From the NCBI GenBank assembly GCA_002104985.1, contig MCGO01000093.1, positions 95,825-159,824 on the forward strand: 64,000 bases of DNA, given 5' to 3'. The first letter of the stretch is position 1. The number at the start of each line of letters is the position of its first letter. Both the position numbers and the translations under genes were made by a program. Source of the DNA: Rhizoclosmatium globosum. Taxonomy: Eukaryota; Chytridiomycota; Chytridiomycetes; Chytridiales; Chytriomycetaceae. Positions 45,325 to 59,946 of the stretch are shown in pieces. The notes under the pieces were generated by a model. It made no database searches. It saw only the letters and a list, made by a program, of their open reading frames with translations, and was not told the origin of the DNA.

Positions 45325-48300
45325 TCAAGTAGACACACCACCTCCAGCAAACTTCACACCGATGGGATATGTACAGATTCCTTCAATCACAGCCGGGTCA
45401 AATCCAAACCGCTCAATAAACTCTCCAGCATTCTTACGGTTAATATCGATGATACGTACAAGCTCCTTGTCAGCCTCCTCTTGCACCTTCAAACACTGTG
45501 CGTGTTCTTCCTCTAACAAGTCAATCAAGTCTTGGCACGGTTCTCTGCGTGGAACACCAGGAGATCCATTCAGAGGATGTTCCACGTCCAGCTGCATCAA
45601 CATGTCCCTGACTTCCGGACTCACATAGGTTGGTGAGTTGATGAGGCTTTCACCTTTGGAAACCATCCAACGCACGGAATCAAGCAACTCGGAAATATAC
45701 GCCGATCCTTGATTCAAAAACGTAATGGCACGATCCGGATTTTCCAAATGCAGCTCGGACCCGTAGAGCTCATCCGTTTCATCAACATCCTCGTATTCAT
45801 CATCGTCATCATCCTCGTATTCAATCTCATCATCATCATCATCGTCAGAGTAATAGTCGTCATCTCCACCAATATCATCATCGTCGTCATCGCCATAGAC
45901 TGATTCATCAAATTCAGAGTCAACGTCCAACGATGTTGCATTCGGATGAGTCATGGGGAAAGGATTAATGTACTTTGCTGCCGAGTTGGATGCTATAGAA
46001 TTGGAGAAGGTCTGAATCGTTGGTTGACGTTGAAAGCCAGGTGGCAGTTCAGGACCGAAAACAACATTTCCTCTAGTTCCACCAACTTTTGGAACCCGTG
46101 ATTGAGCATCAGATGATGGCTGTGAACCAAGAGGAACAGGGACGACAGTTGGTGCACCATTTGCATTATTTCCCAACACTGCTGTAAAAACTGCATTTCC
46201 AGTTGTGGAATCCATTTGGAACTGAAATTCGGGTTTCCCTCCACTTGCAATTGCCGCTGCATTCCTCAACTGCGAAGCTGAAATAGGAACACTTGCTGCT
46301 GCGATTCCAACCCCCATTCCCATGCCCATACTGACAGCAGCACCAGCCATTGGATTATCAGTTGATTGCAAAAACGTTTCAGCAATAGCAAGCATAGCTT
46401 TCGACAACCCTTCAGGAGTCATATCACAGTCAAACGAAACATCCAACGATTCAGATCCAGCTTTTGTCGAGACGTTCGAGACATTGGCCAAGTTCGCCAT
46501 ACCAGCAAGAGTCGCCTTATTTGCTTGCATCATGTTCGCAAAGTTGGCAGCATTGCCCATATTACCTTGACTCATTTGCACCATCATTTGCTTTGTCATC
46601 TCACTCAACGGTCCTGCCGCCATACTGTTCATGTCAGCAGCTAGGTCAGAAGGAAGAACGTTCAAGGCGCTTGCAAATTGAGAGAGCTGTTCAGACAGTC
46701 CAGCCATGTTGTTGGGAGCATTTGCTGATGAGGCAGCTTTGGCTAAAATTTCCCTGAACATAGGTGGCAAAGGCGGAGGATGTGACGAGGTTGGAGTAGT
46801 TGGTCGTTGATTTGCTGACGCAGACTGTTTGGCAGCAAGCTCATCACGCTCTTTCGCTCTTTTACGGCGACTTGACTTCTCCGCAGCTGTAGACTCTGCT
46901 GCAGTAGAACCACTTTGCTGGGTAGAAGGAACAAATGAAACCTTCTTGGGCGATGTCGAAAGAACTTCGGAATTCTTTGAAGCAGGTGGAACTTCTCTCA
47001 CGACTGAAGAAGGCGGAATAAACCCGTCCTCTCCTTGCAAACTCTTTGCAGCCTCAGCAAGAGCCTTCTTCTTGGCTTTCTGCCTCGACTTCTTCGACTT
47101 TCCACATCCAGGCAATGGGATATCAGCTTCGGACTCAGTCTTTTCCGCTGCGGCTAATTTAGCAGCATCAACAGCAGCTCGTTCTGCAACTGCCTTCAGC
47201 TTCGCAGCTTCAGCCTTTGCAGCAGCTTCTGCTTTAGCAAGTGCAGCAGCCTGAGCCGCCGCTTCCGCTCTAACACGCTCCTCTTCTTCAGCTTTTTGCT
47301 TGGCCAACAATTCAGCCTCCAACCGCAACTTCTCCTTCCTTTCCTGCTCCTTTTCTCTTTGAATTTGCAAATCACGCTCCCGCTGCAACTGACGAATCAT
47401 TTCCTTCTCCTTAGCACGCTGTTTCGCCTTCTCCTTCTTGCTAATTACAGGCGTATTTGCCGCCGGTGCCTTCGGGACAGAAACAATGACTGGCTCGGCA
47501 ACTTTGACTTGAACAGCGGATGGTATCGCCTTCTCGGCCTTGACTTTCTTGGGCGGCGCCCCAACCACTTCCTTCACCATAGGTGCCGCAGGCAGCTTGC
47601 TACTACTTGACCCCGTTTTATCTCCAACCCCATTACTACTACTTGCTTCACTCCCTCCTACTTGTGTTGAATTTTCCTTCACCCCAGCCCCCACCCGAAC
47701 CTCACGCACACCCCCACCCACACTTCTTGCGTCCCTCAATTGGGGAACGCTCTCCTCCTCGCGGCTGCTGCGGCCGCTGCTGCTGCCTGCATCCGTGAAG
47801 TAGGAGACCCCATACCCAGACCCTGCTGCTGTTGAAGGGCCTGTAACTGCATCCACTCCCTGTTGTCCCGCAACAACTCGCGCTCCTGCATTTCGCGCTG
47901 TAACTGTGCTAGCTGCTGGATTTGGGTAGTGTTCGTCCCACCCAGTGGGGTGTTGAGACTGCTCGAGCCGAGTCCCGCTCCCAAAGAGTTGTTGGTGGTT
48001 GCTCCATGGAGATCGCGGAGGAGGGAGGAGTCCTGAGCTTTCTTACATCGTTAGAGCATATTCACAACTTCATGACCAACAAATTTTGACTCACCAAAGC
48101 CTGTTGAGGGCGTCATACCCCATCCACTCAAGTCACCTTTCATATTGAGCGCGTTGTTACCCGCCCCACTAAGAAGCGCGTTAGTTCGTTCGCGTTCGCG
48201 ATCACGTAATTGTAACTCTTGCATTTGGATCCGATTCTCCCGAAGCTGCTGCTCCCTCAAGAACGATGCCATATATTCTTCTTGAGCAGCACCACCGATT

Positions 48301-50577
48301 CCATTCAGGTATTGTTGCTGTTGTTGCTGTTGAAACCGTTGTTGCTGTTGCATTTGCAAGAGTTCTTGTTGTTGTCTGGCTGTTGCACCAAACTGGTTAC
48401 CAGCACTATTCCGCAGCAACTGCTGCTGACGAAGGGCATTTTCAGCTAGAATTTGCTCTCGCAAAAGCTGTTGTTGAGATGGTTGCGGCCACTGACTGCC
48501 AGCAGCTGTTCCGAAATCTGGCACCTTGTTTGCAGCACCAGAGTCCAACCAACGGCTTTCAACATCTGGAACTCCAGGCTGAGGAAGAGCATTTCCCTGG
48601 TACATATTCCGCTGATTGAAGGTTTAGTCCAAGGAAACGTAAGTGTGATAAGACTCACAGGCTTCTCAATCACCTTTTCTTCGTCTTCTCCAATAATTCG
48701 GTTAAAGCGATTGGCAGCCGCAGCAGCTCCAAACTCGTCACTTGCGAATCCACCTCCTCGAATCAAAGCCATTGGGTCGCTTGAAAAAGGATCAAACAAT
48801 CCATTATAAGTTGGATTCAGAATATAGCCCAAATTGTACAGGGAGACGCCACCCTTCTTGGCAGCTTCCTTTCTGGATGAAGCTGCGGCACGAGCAACGG
48901 CGAAGGCTGAGTTGGGTGGGCCTCTTCTGATAAGATTTGGGACAAGCTCGTCAGTGCCATCCGCATTGAGAGCCTTTGAACCAAGAACTCGGTCTTCATC
49001 TGGAACACTAGACGTAGCTGATGACACATTGGAAGCGGCAGGTTTTGCGGAGGTTAAGTTCACGTTGGGTGAAACACTTGGGCCAACTTCAGTTTGGGAC
49101 TTAGTTGGTACCAAGCCAGGTGGACCGTTCATTACAGATGAAGATTGTTGCTGTAGTAGAGGTGGTGCTGCAACTTCGCTGGCCGTAACGGTGGGAGTTG
49201 CAACTGCAGACTTCTTGACTTTCTTTTTCTTTTCCACAATCAAGTCCATCAAGTTGGTGGTATTTTGGCTTTGGACTGTACGTGGCAGGTCTGAGTCAGA
49301 AAAGTCTGAATCTGAAGGTTGGGGAGTGCTGCGCAATGGAGCAAGAGCGTGGGGGATTGGGGAAGCCGCAGCTCTGGTTCCGACTGGTTTTGCCCTATAA
49401 TGTCATTCATTAGTATGAATTCGTTAAACGTTTGTTGAGGTGGTGACAGAATATCAAAAAGTCAACTCACCAGCTAGCAGTCGCAGGAAGAGCACTCTCC
49501 TCTTTCTCGTCTTTTCTGAAGTAAGCCATCAAAGTCGGGAAGGGAACAGGTCGAGGGTTGCGATCGCGCATGGCCTGGCGGGATAGCTCCTCTTTGGCAT
49601 ATGTATCAGCTTCTTCCGCAGGCTCGTGAAGGTATTGGCAAACAGTGTGCTGACAGGTCATATTCTTCAAAAAGAACTGGCAGTACTTTGTGGTACCATG
49701 GGTAACTCTGTTACCATCGCAATTTTAGGACATTCACAGCTGAATGCAAGAACACAAACCTCAACACTTTGTTTCCGTCAAAGACAGTTCCATCTACAGC
49801 TTCAATGGCTTTGATGGCATCTTCCTTCTTTGTGTAGAAAATAAAGACGCCAAGAGGAGAAAGGGATGAGACCACAGGAGTGTGACCATGCCCCTTTCTG
49901 TTGATGACAACTCTCGCAACCTTTCCAAACTGACCAAAGAACTCTGAACCTTTGAGATACTGTATGTAGATATAGTTAGAGCCACCACCCAATAACCAAT
50001 GCACCGAATCAAACAAATCAAACAAACACGCACATCTTCCGTCGCAAACTTTGCCGGTATTCCAACGACGTAGACCAAGTTCTTCTGGACCACGCGTGCA
50101 TTTGCCAAGTGGCGTCGGGCAGCGTTGTCGATTTCTTTTCGTTCTCGTTCGCGGCGCTTTTTCGCTTCTTTGATTCGGACGAGTCTGATTTCAGAGTTGG
50201 ATTAGATTGGATTAGATTGGATTAGATTGTGTCGGAGTGGGTGGGAAGTGGATGTGGTGGACCAAGAGACAAGACAAACAAACTCACTCGTCAACCGAAA
50301 CGGGCGTAAACTCGACCTGCTCCTCCGTGTACTGGCGCCGACACGCAGGACACAGACCATTCAGATCCTCTTTGATGTGGTTCCAGCAGAACCGACAAAT
50401 CTGGTTTCAAATGCGTGGAACTGTTAAAAGAGTGCTTTGATGATGTTGCACTGAAGGGCCCACCTGGTACCCGCACGGACACGGCTTGAAGTACTTGTCT
50501 GTCACGTCAATCTCTTCCATGCAGAGGGGACACTCCATGTCCTCATCCTGCTCAGAGTCACTGTCGTAGTTGTTCAT
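45325..50577 (-). CDS. NOT4: CCR4-NOT ubiquitin ligase Not4 with long C-terminal extension (one apparent frameshift)
   Basis: Exons 50577-50464, 50400-50288, 50184-50034, 49959-49760, 49707-49471, 49394-48659, 48611-48095 and 48037-45325. The N-terminus is diagnostic: a C4C4-type RING (CPLCMEEIDVTDKYFKPCPCGYQICRFCWNHI...CPACRR), a coiled linker, an RRM (KNLVYVVGIPAKFATED...FFGQFGKVARVVIN) and a C3H1 finger (KYCQFFLKNMTCQH...YLHE). Not4 ubiquitinates ribosome-associated targets. Gln-rich coiled segments follow. At a GGGG run (47742-47745) the frame shifts by one base, and the downstream frame runs 2.4 kb to 45325 with Lys/Glu/Ala-rich helix, acidic tracts and a folded-looking end (SELHLENPDRAITFLNQGS). 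If corrected the protein is about 1593 aa; alternatively the 3' part is a separate gene. Confidence 0.82.
50197..50229. repeat. 10-bp tandem repeat (ATTAGATTGG) in a Not4 intron
   Basis: Three full copies of ATTAGATTGG at 50201, 50211 and 50221 (the last ends T), preceded by a partial copy. It lies within the Not4 intron between exons 2 and 3, so it has no coding effect. Confidence 0.9.
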
Positions 50578-50671
50578 TTGGCACTTCGCTTTTTCGAACA
50601 CAAACAAATCAGAACAGATGAGAAAACAGTACAACAAAGAGAAAACGAGTAATATACCCACAACTATTTAA

Positions 50672-53600
50672 TTATGCAAACAATATACTCAAGTCCAACA
50701 TTCTCTGCTTGGCCATCTGCTCCTTATTTTCTCTCGCTTTCTCCCTCCTCTTTCCCTTTGCTCCCAACCCATCGTCATCTCCCAATCCACTCCCTCCACC
50801 TCCGCCTTTGAATGCCATCTCCGCTAGTTCCATTTTGGCTTTCTGTAGACGTCGAATATTTTCTTCTATTGTGTCCTTGGCAATGAACCGAACCGTATTC
50901 ACTACCCGTGTCTGTCCCATACGATGACATCGATCAATCGCTTGTGATTCAACAGCAGGGTTCCAGTAAGGCTCCATAATATACACTCGATTTGCAGCCG
51001 TCAAGTTTAAACCAACACCTCCTGCTTTCAATGAGAGCAAAATGACTGTACAGTCAGGATCAGTTTTAAAAGTGTTCATAGCTGTATTTCGATCCTGCCG
51101 TGTCATTTTTCCGTCCAGACGCGTGAATTTAAAGCCAGCGGCACGCAATGGCTCTTGTAACAGGTCCAACACAGTTGTCCATTGACTGAATACGATACTC
51201 TTGCTGGGTTTCTCGTTGCGTTCCATATTTTGAGCACGAACTTGAGCCAAGCTATTGACCAGTGCTCGAATTTTAGTGCTCTGTCCATCAGCTTCCAACA
51301 AAGACATGTCTCCAAGAATATCATCGTCCAACTATTCAAAGCCGTTTAGAAAACCTTACTTTCAGCCAACAAAAAAGACTCACCACATCACTCTCCTTGA
51401 TTTCCATAATATCCCCTTGTCCAATCTCAAAGTTACACATTGGACACACCGGCGCAGATTCCCCTCTCGCAGCCCCACCTCCACTTATTACATCTTTGAT
51501 TGTGCCCATACATCCAACGCAGAACAAATGTCCACACTTGGCCACGCAGACACTCTTTCCCTCGTCTTTATCCTGCTTCTGGTCATTCATAGGAGCCGCT
51601 GCAGCCCCAAAAGTATCCACAACACTTCCACAGCTACAACAAGAGTCATCCCCACTTTCCCTCAACAGCCCCAACAAATGAAGCGCGCGTTGTCGAGTCA
51701 ATGGCGGTTTCACGTCATCTTTCAAGCCTTCCATTTGTTCATCTAATATCAAAATTTAGCATGGCCTTGAATAGCGCAAGAATCAAGATTCATACCAAGT
51801 GCAGCCAACTCCCGCTCCCAATCGCGAAACAGACTTTTATGAACGCAAACTTGACGCATTCTCAAAATAATCTCCAACAGGTGTACATAATGCTGCATAA
51901 CATTTCCACTGTCTTTCAACTGATGGAAGAAAGCACGTCCCTTCGACCGTACTTTATCATACAGCTCCTGCTCACTTGGCGCCAGGTCCAGCGTTATCAG
52001 TTCATCGATTCGTTCTGGAAGAGTCAAGATGGGTTTCCCGTTCACTTTCTGGTTCTTTGTTCTTCGCAGCGTGATGGATTTCATGAGAGTTTGTAGTTTT
52101 TTGACACCAGTGTTGGAGTCATAGGTTGCTGAGAATTTGATGGGTTTACTGATTTGGGAGTTCCATGAGGATTTGTTGCAAAAGGGTTGGATACGAAGGA
52201 ATTTGATTAAACTGAACAAGTCTGAACAAAAGTTTAGATGCTGGAAGTGTCGAAAATTCAAAGCATACCATCTAATTTGTTCTGAATCGGAGTTCCTGTT
52301 AGCGCCCACCGCCTTTCACCTGTGAGACTACAAGCGGCCTTCGATTGTGATGTTTCGGGTCTTTGATAATATGGGCTTCATCCAATACAATTCGATACCA
52401 ATTCACAAGTTGAAGCGTTGAATTGACAGTAATTGGAGTTTGGGACATATCATTATGAGAACCACCCTTGTTCTTCGTACTTGTCGACCCCGACTTTATG
52501 TCTTTCCCGTATTCAATAGAAAGTAAATTGTATGTCGTGATTACGATATCCTGTAGATGAGGGCTCAGCATAAGAAATTCAACATAAACGCAACTCACAT
52601 ATTTCGCCAACTCCTGCGGATTCTGAATCCGATTGGGTCCATGATAAATACAAATCTTGACCGTATTCGGTTTCACGTGAGCCGCAAACTGCTCTTCCCA
52701 ATTCTGAACGGTACTCAACGGACATACAATCAATGTGCCTTGACTCTTGACTAAATCACCCCTGTCATCGTCCAAACAAACCACATCATCGTCACTATCT
52801 TCGTCTTCTCCATCATCAATCGCAAAGACTTCATCTTGAAATAGCGGTTGTTGCTGGACGGGTGGGGTGGGAGCATTGTCTGGAGTTTGGGGAGTACTTG
52901 GAGCAGACCGCCTTATCCCTCCGATTCGGAATTTTTGATATGTAGGTACAGCTGGTAATCGGACAGAAGCGCGAGACGTCATGATTAATGAAATTACTTC
53001 AATCGTCTTTCCAAGACCCATATCATCTAGCAATAGGTTTAGATGTTTGTCATTAAGTTGTAATGTAACGACTCACCCGCCAGAATTCCACCCTTATTGT
53101 TCTTTGGCTTCGTATTTGTTTTCTCGTTTGTGATTTGGTTCGTGTACATTCCAGTTTGTCCATCAAACTTCCACAGAGATGTTTTTGGATCATACTTTGT
53201 AAAGTCCAGCTCTTTTTCTTTTTCGGTCATGAAGTGAAGCGCTTGCTTTTGATGCGCATACATGGGTGTCAAAATGGAATCATCTGAGAAACAGCACTTA
53301 AGAATTTTGCGAAGAGAAGAAGTGATCCTCACCTGGCTCCAATTGAGGTAAATCCTCGGCAGCAATCAGAGAGTTATATACAGCTTCAATCTGATTCTTA
53401 GCTTCCTCTGCAGCATCCCGGTTCAATTGAACAGTTGTCACATTCGAACCTCCCAAATATGATCCTCCAATTCCTCCGCGGAAACTATCATGCGGATTTA
53501 AGGTGGGTATATTTGCAGGCATAGGTGTTTTGACGGGTTGCAAGATCATGTTGTTTTGAATCAGGATTGTTCCAAGGAGAGACGCGATCATACGTGGTCC

Positions 53601-54775
53601 CACAACCGTAAGATAGATACCCATAGTTGAGCCCTAGAAGGAAGACGTGAGTCATCATGGGAAATATTTCGGAACAAGCTTACGTTAGGCAGTGTATGAG
53701 GAATCCAAGCGTCCATTTTGATTTGCGACAAGAGTCTTTTCAATACTTGCACGACTCGTCCTTCAAGATATCCCAGCACACAAGTAACATTTCCCGCATC
53801 TATAGCAGTCACTTTAATTTTCAAGTCACCACCAGGTTGCGTCGGGGGCTCAGGATACAATCGTGCATGCATCATCAATTTGTTTTGATAACAACGCGCA
53901 TAATTTGACGGTAGAAGGTCGACGATATTGACGAGCAGTGTTCCAAAACACACATTCTCGTTTCCAAATCGAATGCGCTCTTGTTGCGCCTTCAATTCCC
54001 GCTCTCTCCTCTCCTGTGCAAGTCTTTCTGTCGTAGCAGAATCGTCAACGTCTATAACTGCTGAAGCGGCAGATCCTCGGTTCTAGATGTTCAAAGAATA
54101 GTCAGAATCTTCGAATAGTTCTCGCAAGTCACCCACATCTGCAGGTCTGATCGCAACCGGCCGTTGCGTATTTGACCAAGAAGAATCAGGCACCTTCCGT
54201 TTCGCAGGTACTGGTTGTGGTTTTACGGGTATAATGAACTCATCCAGTTCGTCGTCGAATTCGTCAGTCAGATCGATAACTTCTTCAGTTTCTGCTTTCT
54301 TTTGCAGTTTCGATTGCAGTTGCGGAGGTTTCTGTTGAGGTGGTTGCTGTGATTGCGTTGGAAGAGGAGGCTGACGCAGAGGAGAGGCTGTTGGAGGAGA
54401 GGGCAGGGCAAGGCTCGGGAGAGTGAACTGTTGCCTCAGTTGAGGTGACGTTGTTGCCGTTGTTGTTGATGTTTGTTGCGAAGGCGGCCGCGGAACGAAC
54501 GATGTCGAGCCGAGAAGTGGATTGGTTGGGCGTCGTTGGAGTGGTTGGAGTGGTTGGGCTGAAGAAGAAGGTGGTGGTGCTGGTGGGGCAACGAGCCCAA
54601 GAAGCGCATCGAGGGCCGCCTCGGTTTCCATTCTTTGTTGCGTATCGTTGAACGGCGGTTGCGAATACGAACTGGCAGTCGAGAACGGTAGCGATCCGTT
54701 GCCTTGGGTAGCCACGCCGTTGCTTCCACTTGCTCCAATATTTCGAAGTAGTTCATCCAGTTCGGAGTCGTCCAT
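50672..54775 (-). CDS. SNF2-family ATPase with embedded RING finger (Rad5/HLTF-like; one apparent frameshift)
   Basis: Nine exons (54775-54137, 54082-53684, 53633-53333, 53283-53077, 53026-52599, 52550-52269, 52221-51796, 51742-51384, 51331-50672) encode about 1233 aa once one base is restored. A disordered N-terminus precedes the split helicase. Motif I is DDMGLGKT, motif II is the DEAH in VLDEAHIIKDPK, and motif III LTGTPIQN sits in the frame after the correction. Between the two RecA lobes is a C3HC4 RING (CCSCGSVVDTF...CGHLFCVGCM...CPMC). The C-terminal lobe has SIVFSQWTTVLDLL, LSLKAGGVGLNLTAANRV and QAIDRCHRMGQTR. This architecture matches Rad5/Uls1/HLTF-type translocases that ubiquitinate PCNA or act on SUMO-modified chromatin. 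The missing base is at an AAA/TTT run near 52352-52354. Confidence 0.88.
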
Positions 54776-55009
54776 TTGAAATTAAAAAGCTGTAAATAGC
54801 AACTAAGAACGATGGGGTCTGGCTCCTCGTCGATTTTTAAGAAAATTGTCAAACTCGAAAAAACATCTTCGTTCTGTCCACTTCGTCCTGATCTGATTAT
54901 TCTCATTATCCCACGTTCAAAGAGAATAATAACGGCCCAAGATGACAGAGAAGGTGAGTGGTGGTATCTACTGCGGTGCCGATCTGATTCTGTGCCGTCA
55001 AAAACATAG

Positions 55010-56455
<1,446 letters not shown>

Positions 56456-56855
56456 AGAGAAGTGGCGTAAAATCAGCATGCATTTTTTACTAATGCTTCT
56501 CAATTTGATTTTCTTTTGTTGGTTTTTCAATTAAGTGTTGGTTGATGGAGCGAAGGACAAAAGTTTTGGTATCCTTTATAGTTATAATGTAATAGAGAAA
56601 AGAGAAGAAGACATTATTGAAGATATGATTAGAGATCTTGGTGATATATTGCACTGTACACTTAACAAAGTCCCCACCATGCCAATGACGCTATCTCGTA
56701 TTCAGATATTTGCCAAGTTCAACAAGAGGGTTAGTTCAAGGTTTTCGCACGCTTTGATTGCGTCTTCGCTTGTTGTCACGCCGCACGCCCATAAACATTT
56801 TTGACCTCATTCGCATTCAATTTCTTGGACGCACTCAACCCACTGACACCCACCA
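56456..56855. other. Intergenic, no feature seen
   Basis: About 400 bp between PKA and the first CLC gene. It contains an open frame (56535-56804) without recognisable domain. No promoter motif could be named. Confidence 0.45.
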
Positions 56856-59732
56856 ATGCCAAAAGATCCAGACGAGTTTGATACCACTGGTAACTCAAAG
56901 ACGAGCTACAACACGCACATAGAACGGACTTTAATCCTTTTATCGTCAGATTGCGTCCAAGATCTGTTGGCGGACAGACGGCGGCGACGGGCCTTGCAAG
57001 AGTCCCTGGCCTTATCGCCTTTGAATCGCATCTTTGAATCCATGCAATCGTGGATATTGTTGATAATACTGGGTAAGGACGAAGGGGACTTTGTGATCAA
57101 TTTCTCCTGATATGGGACACGTTTGGCAGGTGTGTCGCTTGGCCTCGCTGCAGCATTCATTGACGTCGTAAGTTGATAATGCTTAAGATATCATGGTATT
57201 GATCCAATCAAAGCTCGCAGCATGGTTAGTTGGCGTTCGACTGGGGCACTGTGGATCAGAGATCTTCAACTCAAGAGCAACGTGCTGCGTGGTAAGTCGT
57301 AACCTCAGGCTGTACAAGGATTAACTAACAAGTTATCTATTGATTTAGGGATTTCCTGAAGGTTGAGTTGCTTCACACTCAATTTTGTACGTAGTCACTC
57401 AAGCGTTCAATATAGACGACTGTCCCCGATGGATTTCTTGGACAGATACATTCCCGAGTGGCTGGGGCGTTTATTTGGCGTTCGCGGTATGAAGACTCCT
57501 TAGTAATCTTAATATGCTGACTTGTTCAATAGTCACTTTTTGGTGCACTTGCCTCAATTCTAGTCGTAAGAGTAGCACCGGACGCCGCTGGTGGTGGAAC
57601 TCCTGAAATCAAGACCCTGTTCGATGGGTTCACCACTTCAAACTACCTCAACTTCAAACTCTTTGTGACCATGGCGCTTTCTATGCCGTTGACGGTTGGA
57701 AGTGGAATTGCCGTTGGTAAAGAGGGGCCGTTTGTTCAACTTGCGAGTAGTTTGGCTGGAGCCTTCCATGGCTTCTTCCCAACTTATCGCAACAGTGAAT
57801 TCCGAAAGCGGGAAATCATCGCCGGTACGTCTATCAAATCCAGATTTAATAATAATAATACTAACAATTATTTTCGTTATAGTTGCAGCGGGTAGTGGTC
57901 TGGCTGTCGCTCTGGGAGGTGTGTAGTTTGTTGGAATGTTCACCATAAATACTCAAAATTTCAAAGTACCGATTGGAGGAACATTATTTGCATTGGAAGA
58001 ACTAGCTGCACCATTTTCTACCAGAGGTTTGTTTCACGGCTACTTCTGTGCACTATTGGCATACATCACATTGCAATATGTCGGTTTCGGTGGCAAGCAC
58101 ATTTTCCAGTTCTCCTTGACTAGAGATTGGCTTCCGATTGAAATAATTGGATTCTTGGCCGTTGGAGTATTTGGGGTGAGTGAATGCAATGTATTTCTGC
58201 AAAGGTTTTGACTCTAGCGGCTTCAGGGTCTCTCTGGAGCTTTTGTCATTAAAATGTCTCAAGCTGTTGGGCGATTTCGTAAAAAACACTGGGTCCGGCG
58301 TCATCCCATTCTCGAAGTGGTCTTGCTCACGATTTTGACTGGTTTGCTGTGTTATCCAAATGCACTGACAAGGTTCGAACAAGTTTCTTTGGATGCAATA
58401 CCTCAATTTTGATTATGTGTTTCAGGTTGGATGCAAGTGAATTGCTTGCATACTTGTACCAAGAATGTGAGGAATCAAATTATAAGCAACTATGCGAGTA
58501 AGTAGCACTAGTTTTTTGGCTGTCGTTCTGAATGAGATCATAAATTAGTGCAGACATGCGAGGTACAACCGTCGCTCTGTTGTGCATCGCCATATTTGTT
58601 CGAGTGAACCTTACAATCGTGTCTTTGGGTTTGAAAATTCCCGGTAAGCCTTTTGTCCCAATACAGCTATTTCTAAAATACTGAGTTCATTTACAGCTGG
58701 TATTTTTATCCCTTCGATGGTCTGGGGCAGTTTGTTCGGAAGGCTGATTGGGATTGGAATGGAATTTTTCCAAATGTATGTTTTCACCACCGTCACTGTC
58801 ATTTATTCATGACCAACTTCCCATAGCAACAACCCGGGTCTATCCGTGTTCAGCTCGTGTGTTGCTGACAAACCTTGCGTTACCCCTGCGTTGTACGCGG
58901 TTTTGGGTACTATTGCTGGACTTGGGGGCATTACACGCCTCACGATGACTTTGGCAGCAGTATTTATCGAAATGTCTGGAAGTATCAAGTACATCATTCC
59001 TTGTATGATTGTCATTATGACGGCCAAATCTGTTGCCGACATCTTTGGTCGGGAGTCCATGACTGAAGCTGGAGTTCGTATTCTGCGTTATCCCTTCCTT
59101 GAAAGCGCCGAAAGCTTGTCCTTGAACATAATCGATCGTCCTATTCATGAATCCATGACGCCATTCAAGCGACTTGTGGTTCTCCGAAAGACTCAATTCA
59201 CATTACAAGAAGCCAACCGTATCGTGAAGGAAAACACCGGATTCCGTGCATATCCAGTCATGAAAACACTAGAAGGACGAGAATTTCTCGGTGTCGTCAA
59301 CTTGCCAGATATTATTCGAGCAATTGAAGATGCCAAGAATCGAGGATTCCTGGAGAATTCCGAAGACACCGTATCGAATGTCCGCGGTAGCATCCATCTC
59401 ACTGAAATAGTTCAAGCAATCGATGAAGCCAGGGGTAACCAATTGGATGCCAAAGCGGAATCGATTCCACCAAGCGTTGATGGAAGCGACGTTCTCTTGC
59501 AACCAATTTCCCATGGAACAGTAGACTTGACTCCCTATATAAATGTGGCGCCAATTTCAGTTCATCCCAAGCTTCAATTAGAAGTTACACTTGAAATATT
59601 TAAGAAAGTCGCACCACGCTGCATTGTGATTCTTGAAGACGGGAAGCTTGAAGGTCTGATAACGAAAAAGATATTGGAAAAGCCTTACGTGATTATGAGC
59701 ACAAAGCTCATGACAGCAAAAGTGTAGCATAA
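56856..59732 (+). CDS. CLC chloride channel/transporter, tandem copy 1 (one apparent frameshift at the 3' end)
   Basis: Fourteen exons from 56856 (first MPKDPDEFDTT, last 58827-59732), all phases consistent until the final exon; about 737 aa. Core CLC motifs: GGGTPEIKT, GSGIAVGKEGPFVQLAS (GKEGP with the gating glutamate) and AGIFIPSMVWG. Two CBS domains follow the membrane part (ESMTPFKRLVVLRKT..., then LEGLITKK). The gating Glu favours a Cl-/H+ exchanger-type mechanism. Near 59665-59671 one G appears missing after AAAAA. Restoring it yields KDIGKALRDYEHKA, matching KDILKAVHEYEQHM of copy 2. There is one intron more than in copy 2, in the segment GFPE|VTQAF. Confidence 0.88.
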
Positions 59733-59946
59733 GTCTAATTGTACTGTGGTGAATGGTGGATCAAGTTTTCCTCCAAGTGCGACATGAGGTTGGGTCTTTT
59801 TATTTGTTTTTAGATTATCGTTACTCCCTGTGCCTCATTTCCCGCCATTTATCACACATAAAGTTAGAGTTATACGTTTCTTCTGTTTAAGTTTTAATTT
59901 ATTTATCTGCTTTTAATCACATAAAGCTCACTGGAATTATCGTCAA

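Noticed and set aside
45709..45903. Plus-strand ORF rich in Ile/Val
   Set aside because: It is the antisense of the Asp/Glu tract in the Not4 extension; only apparently a membrane protein.
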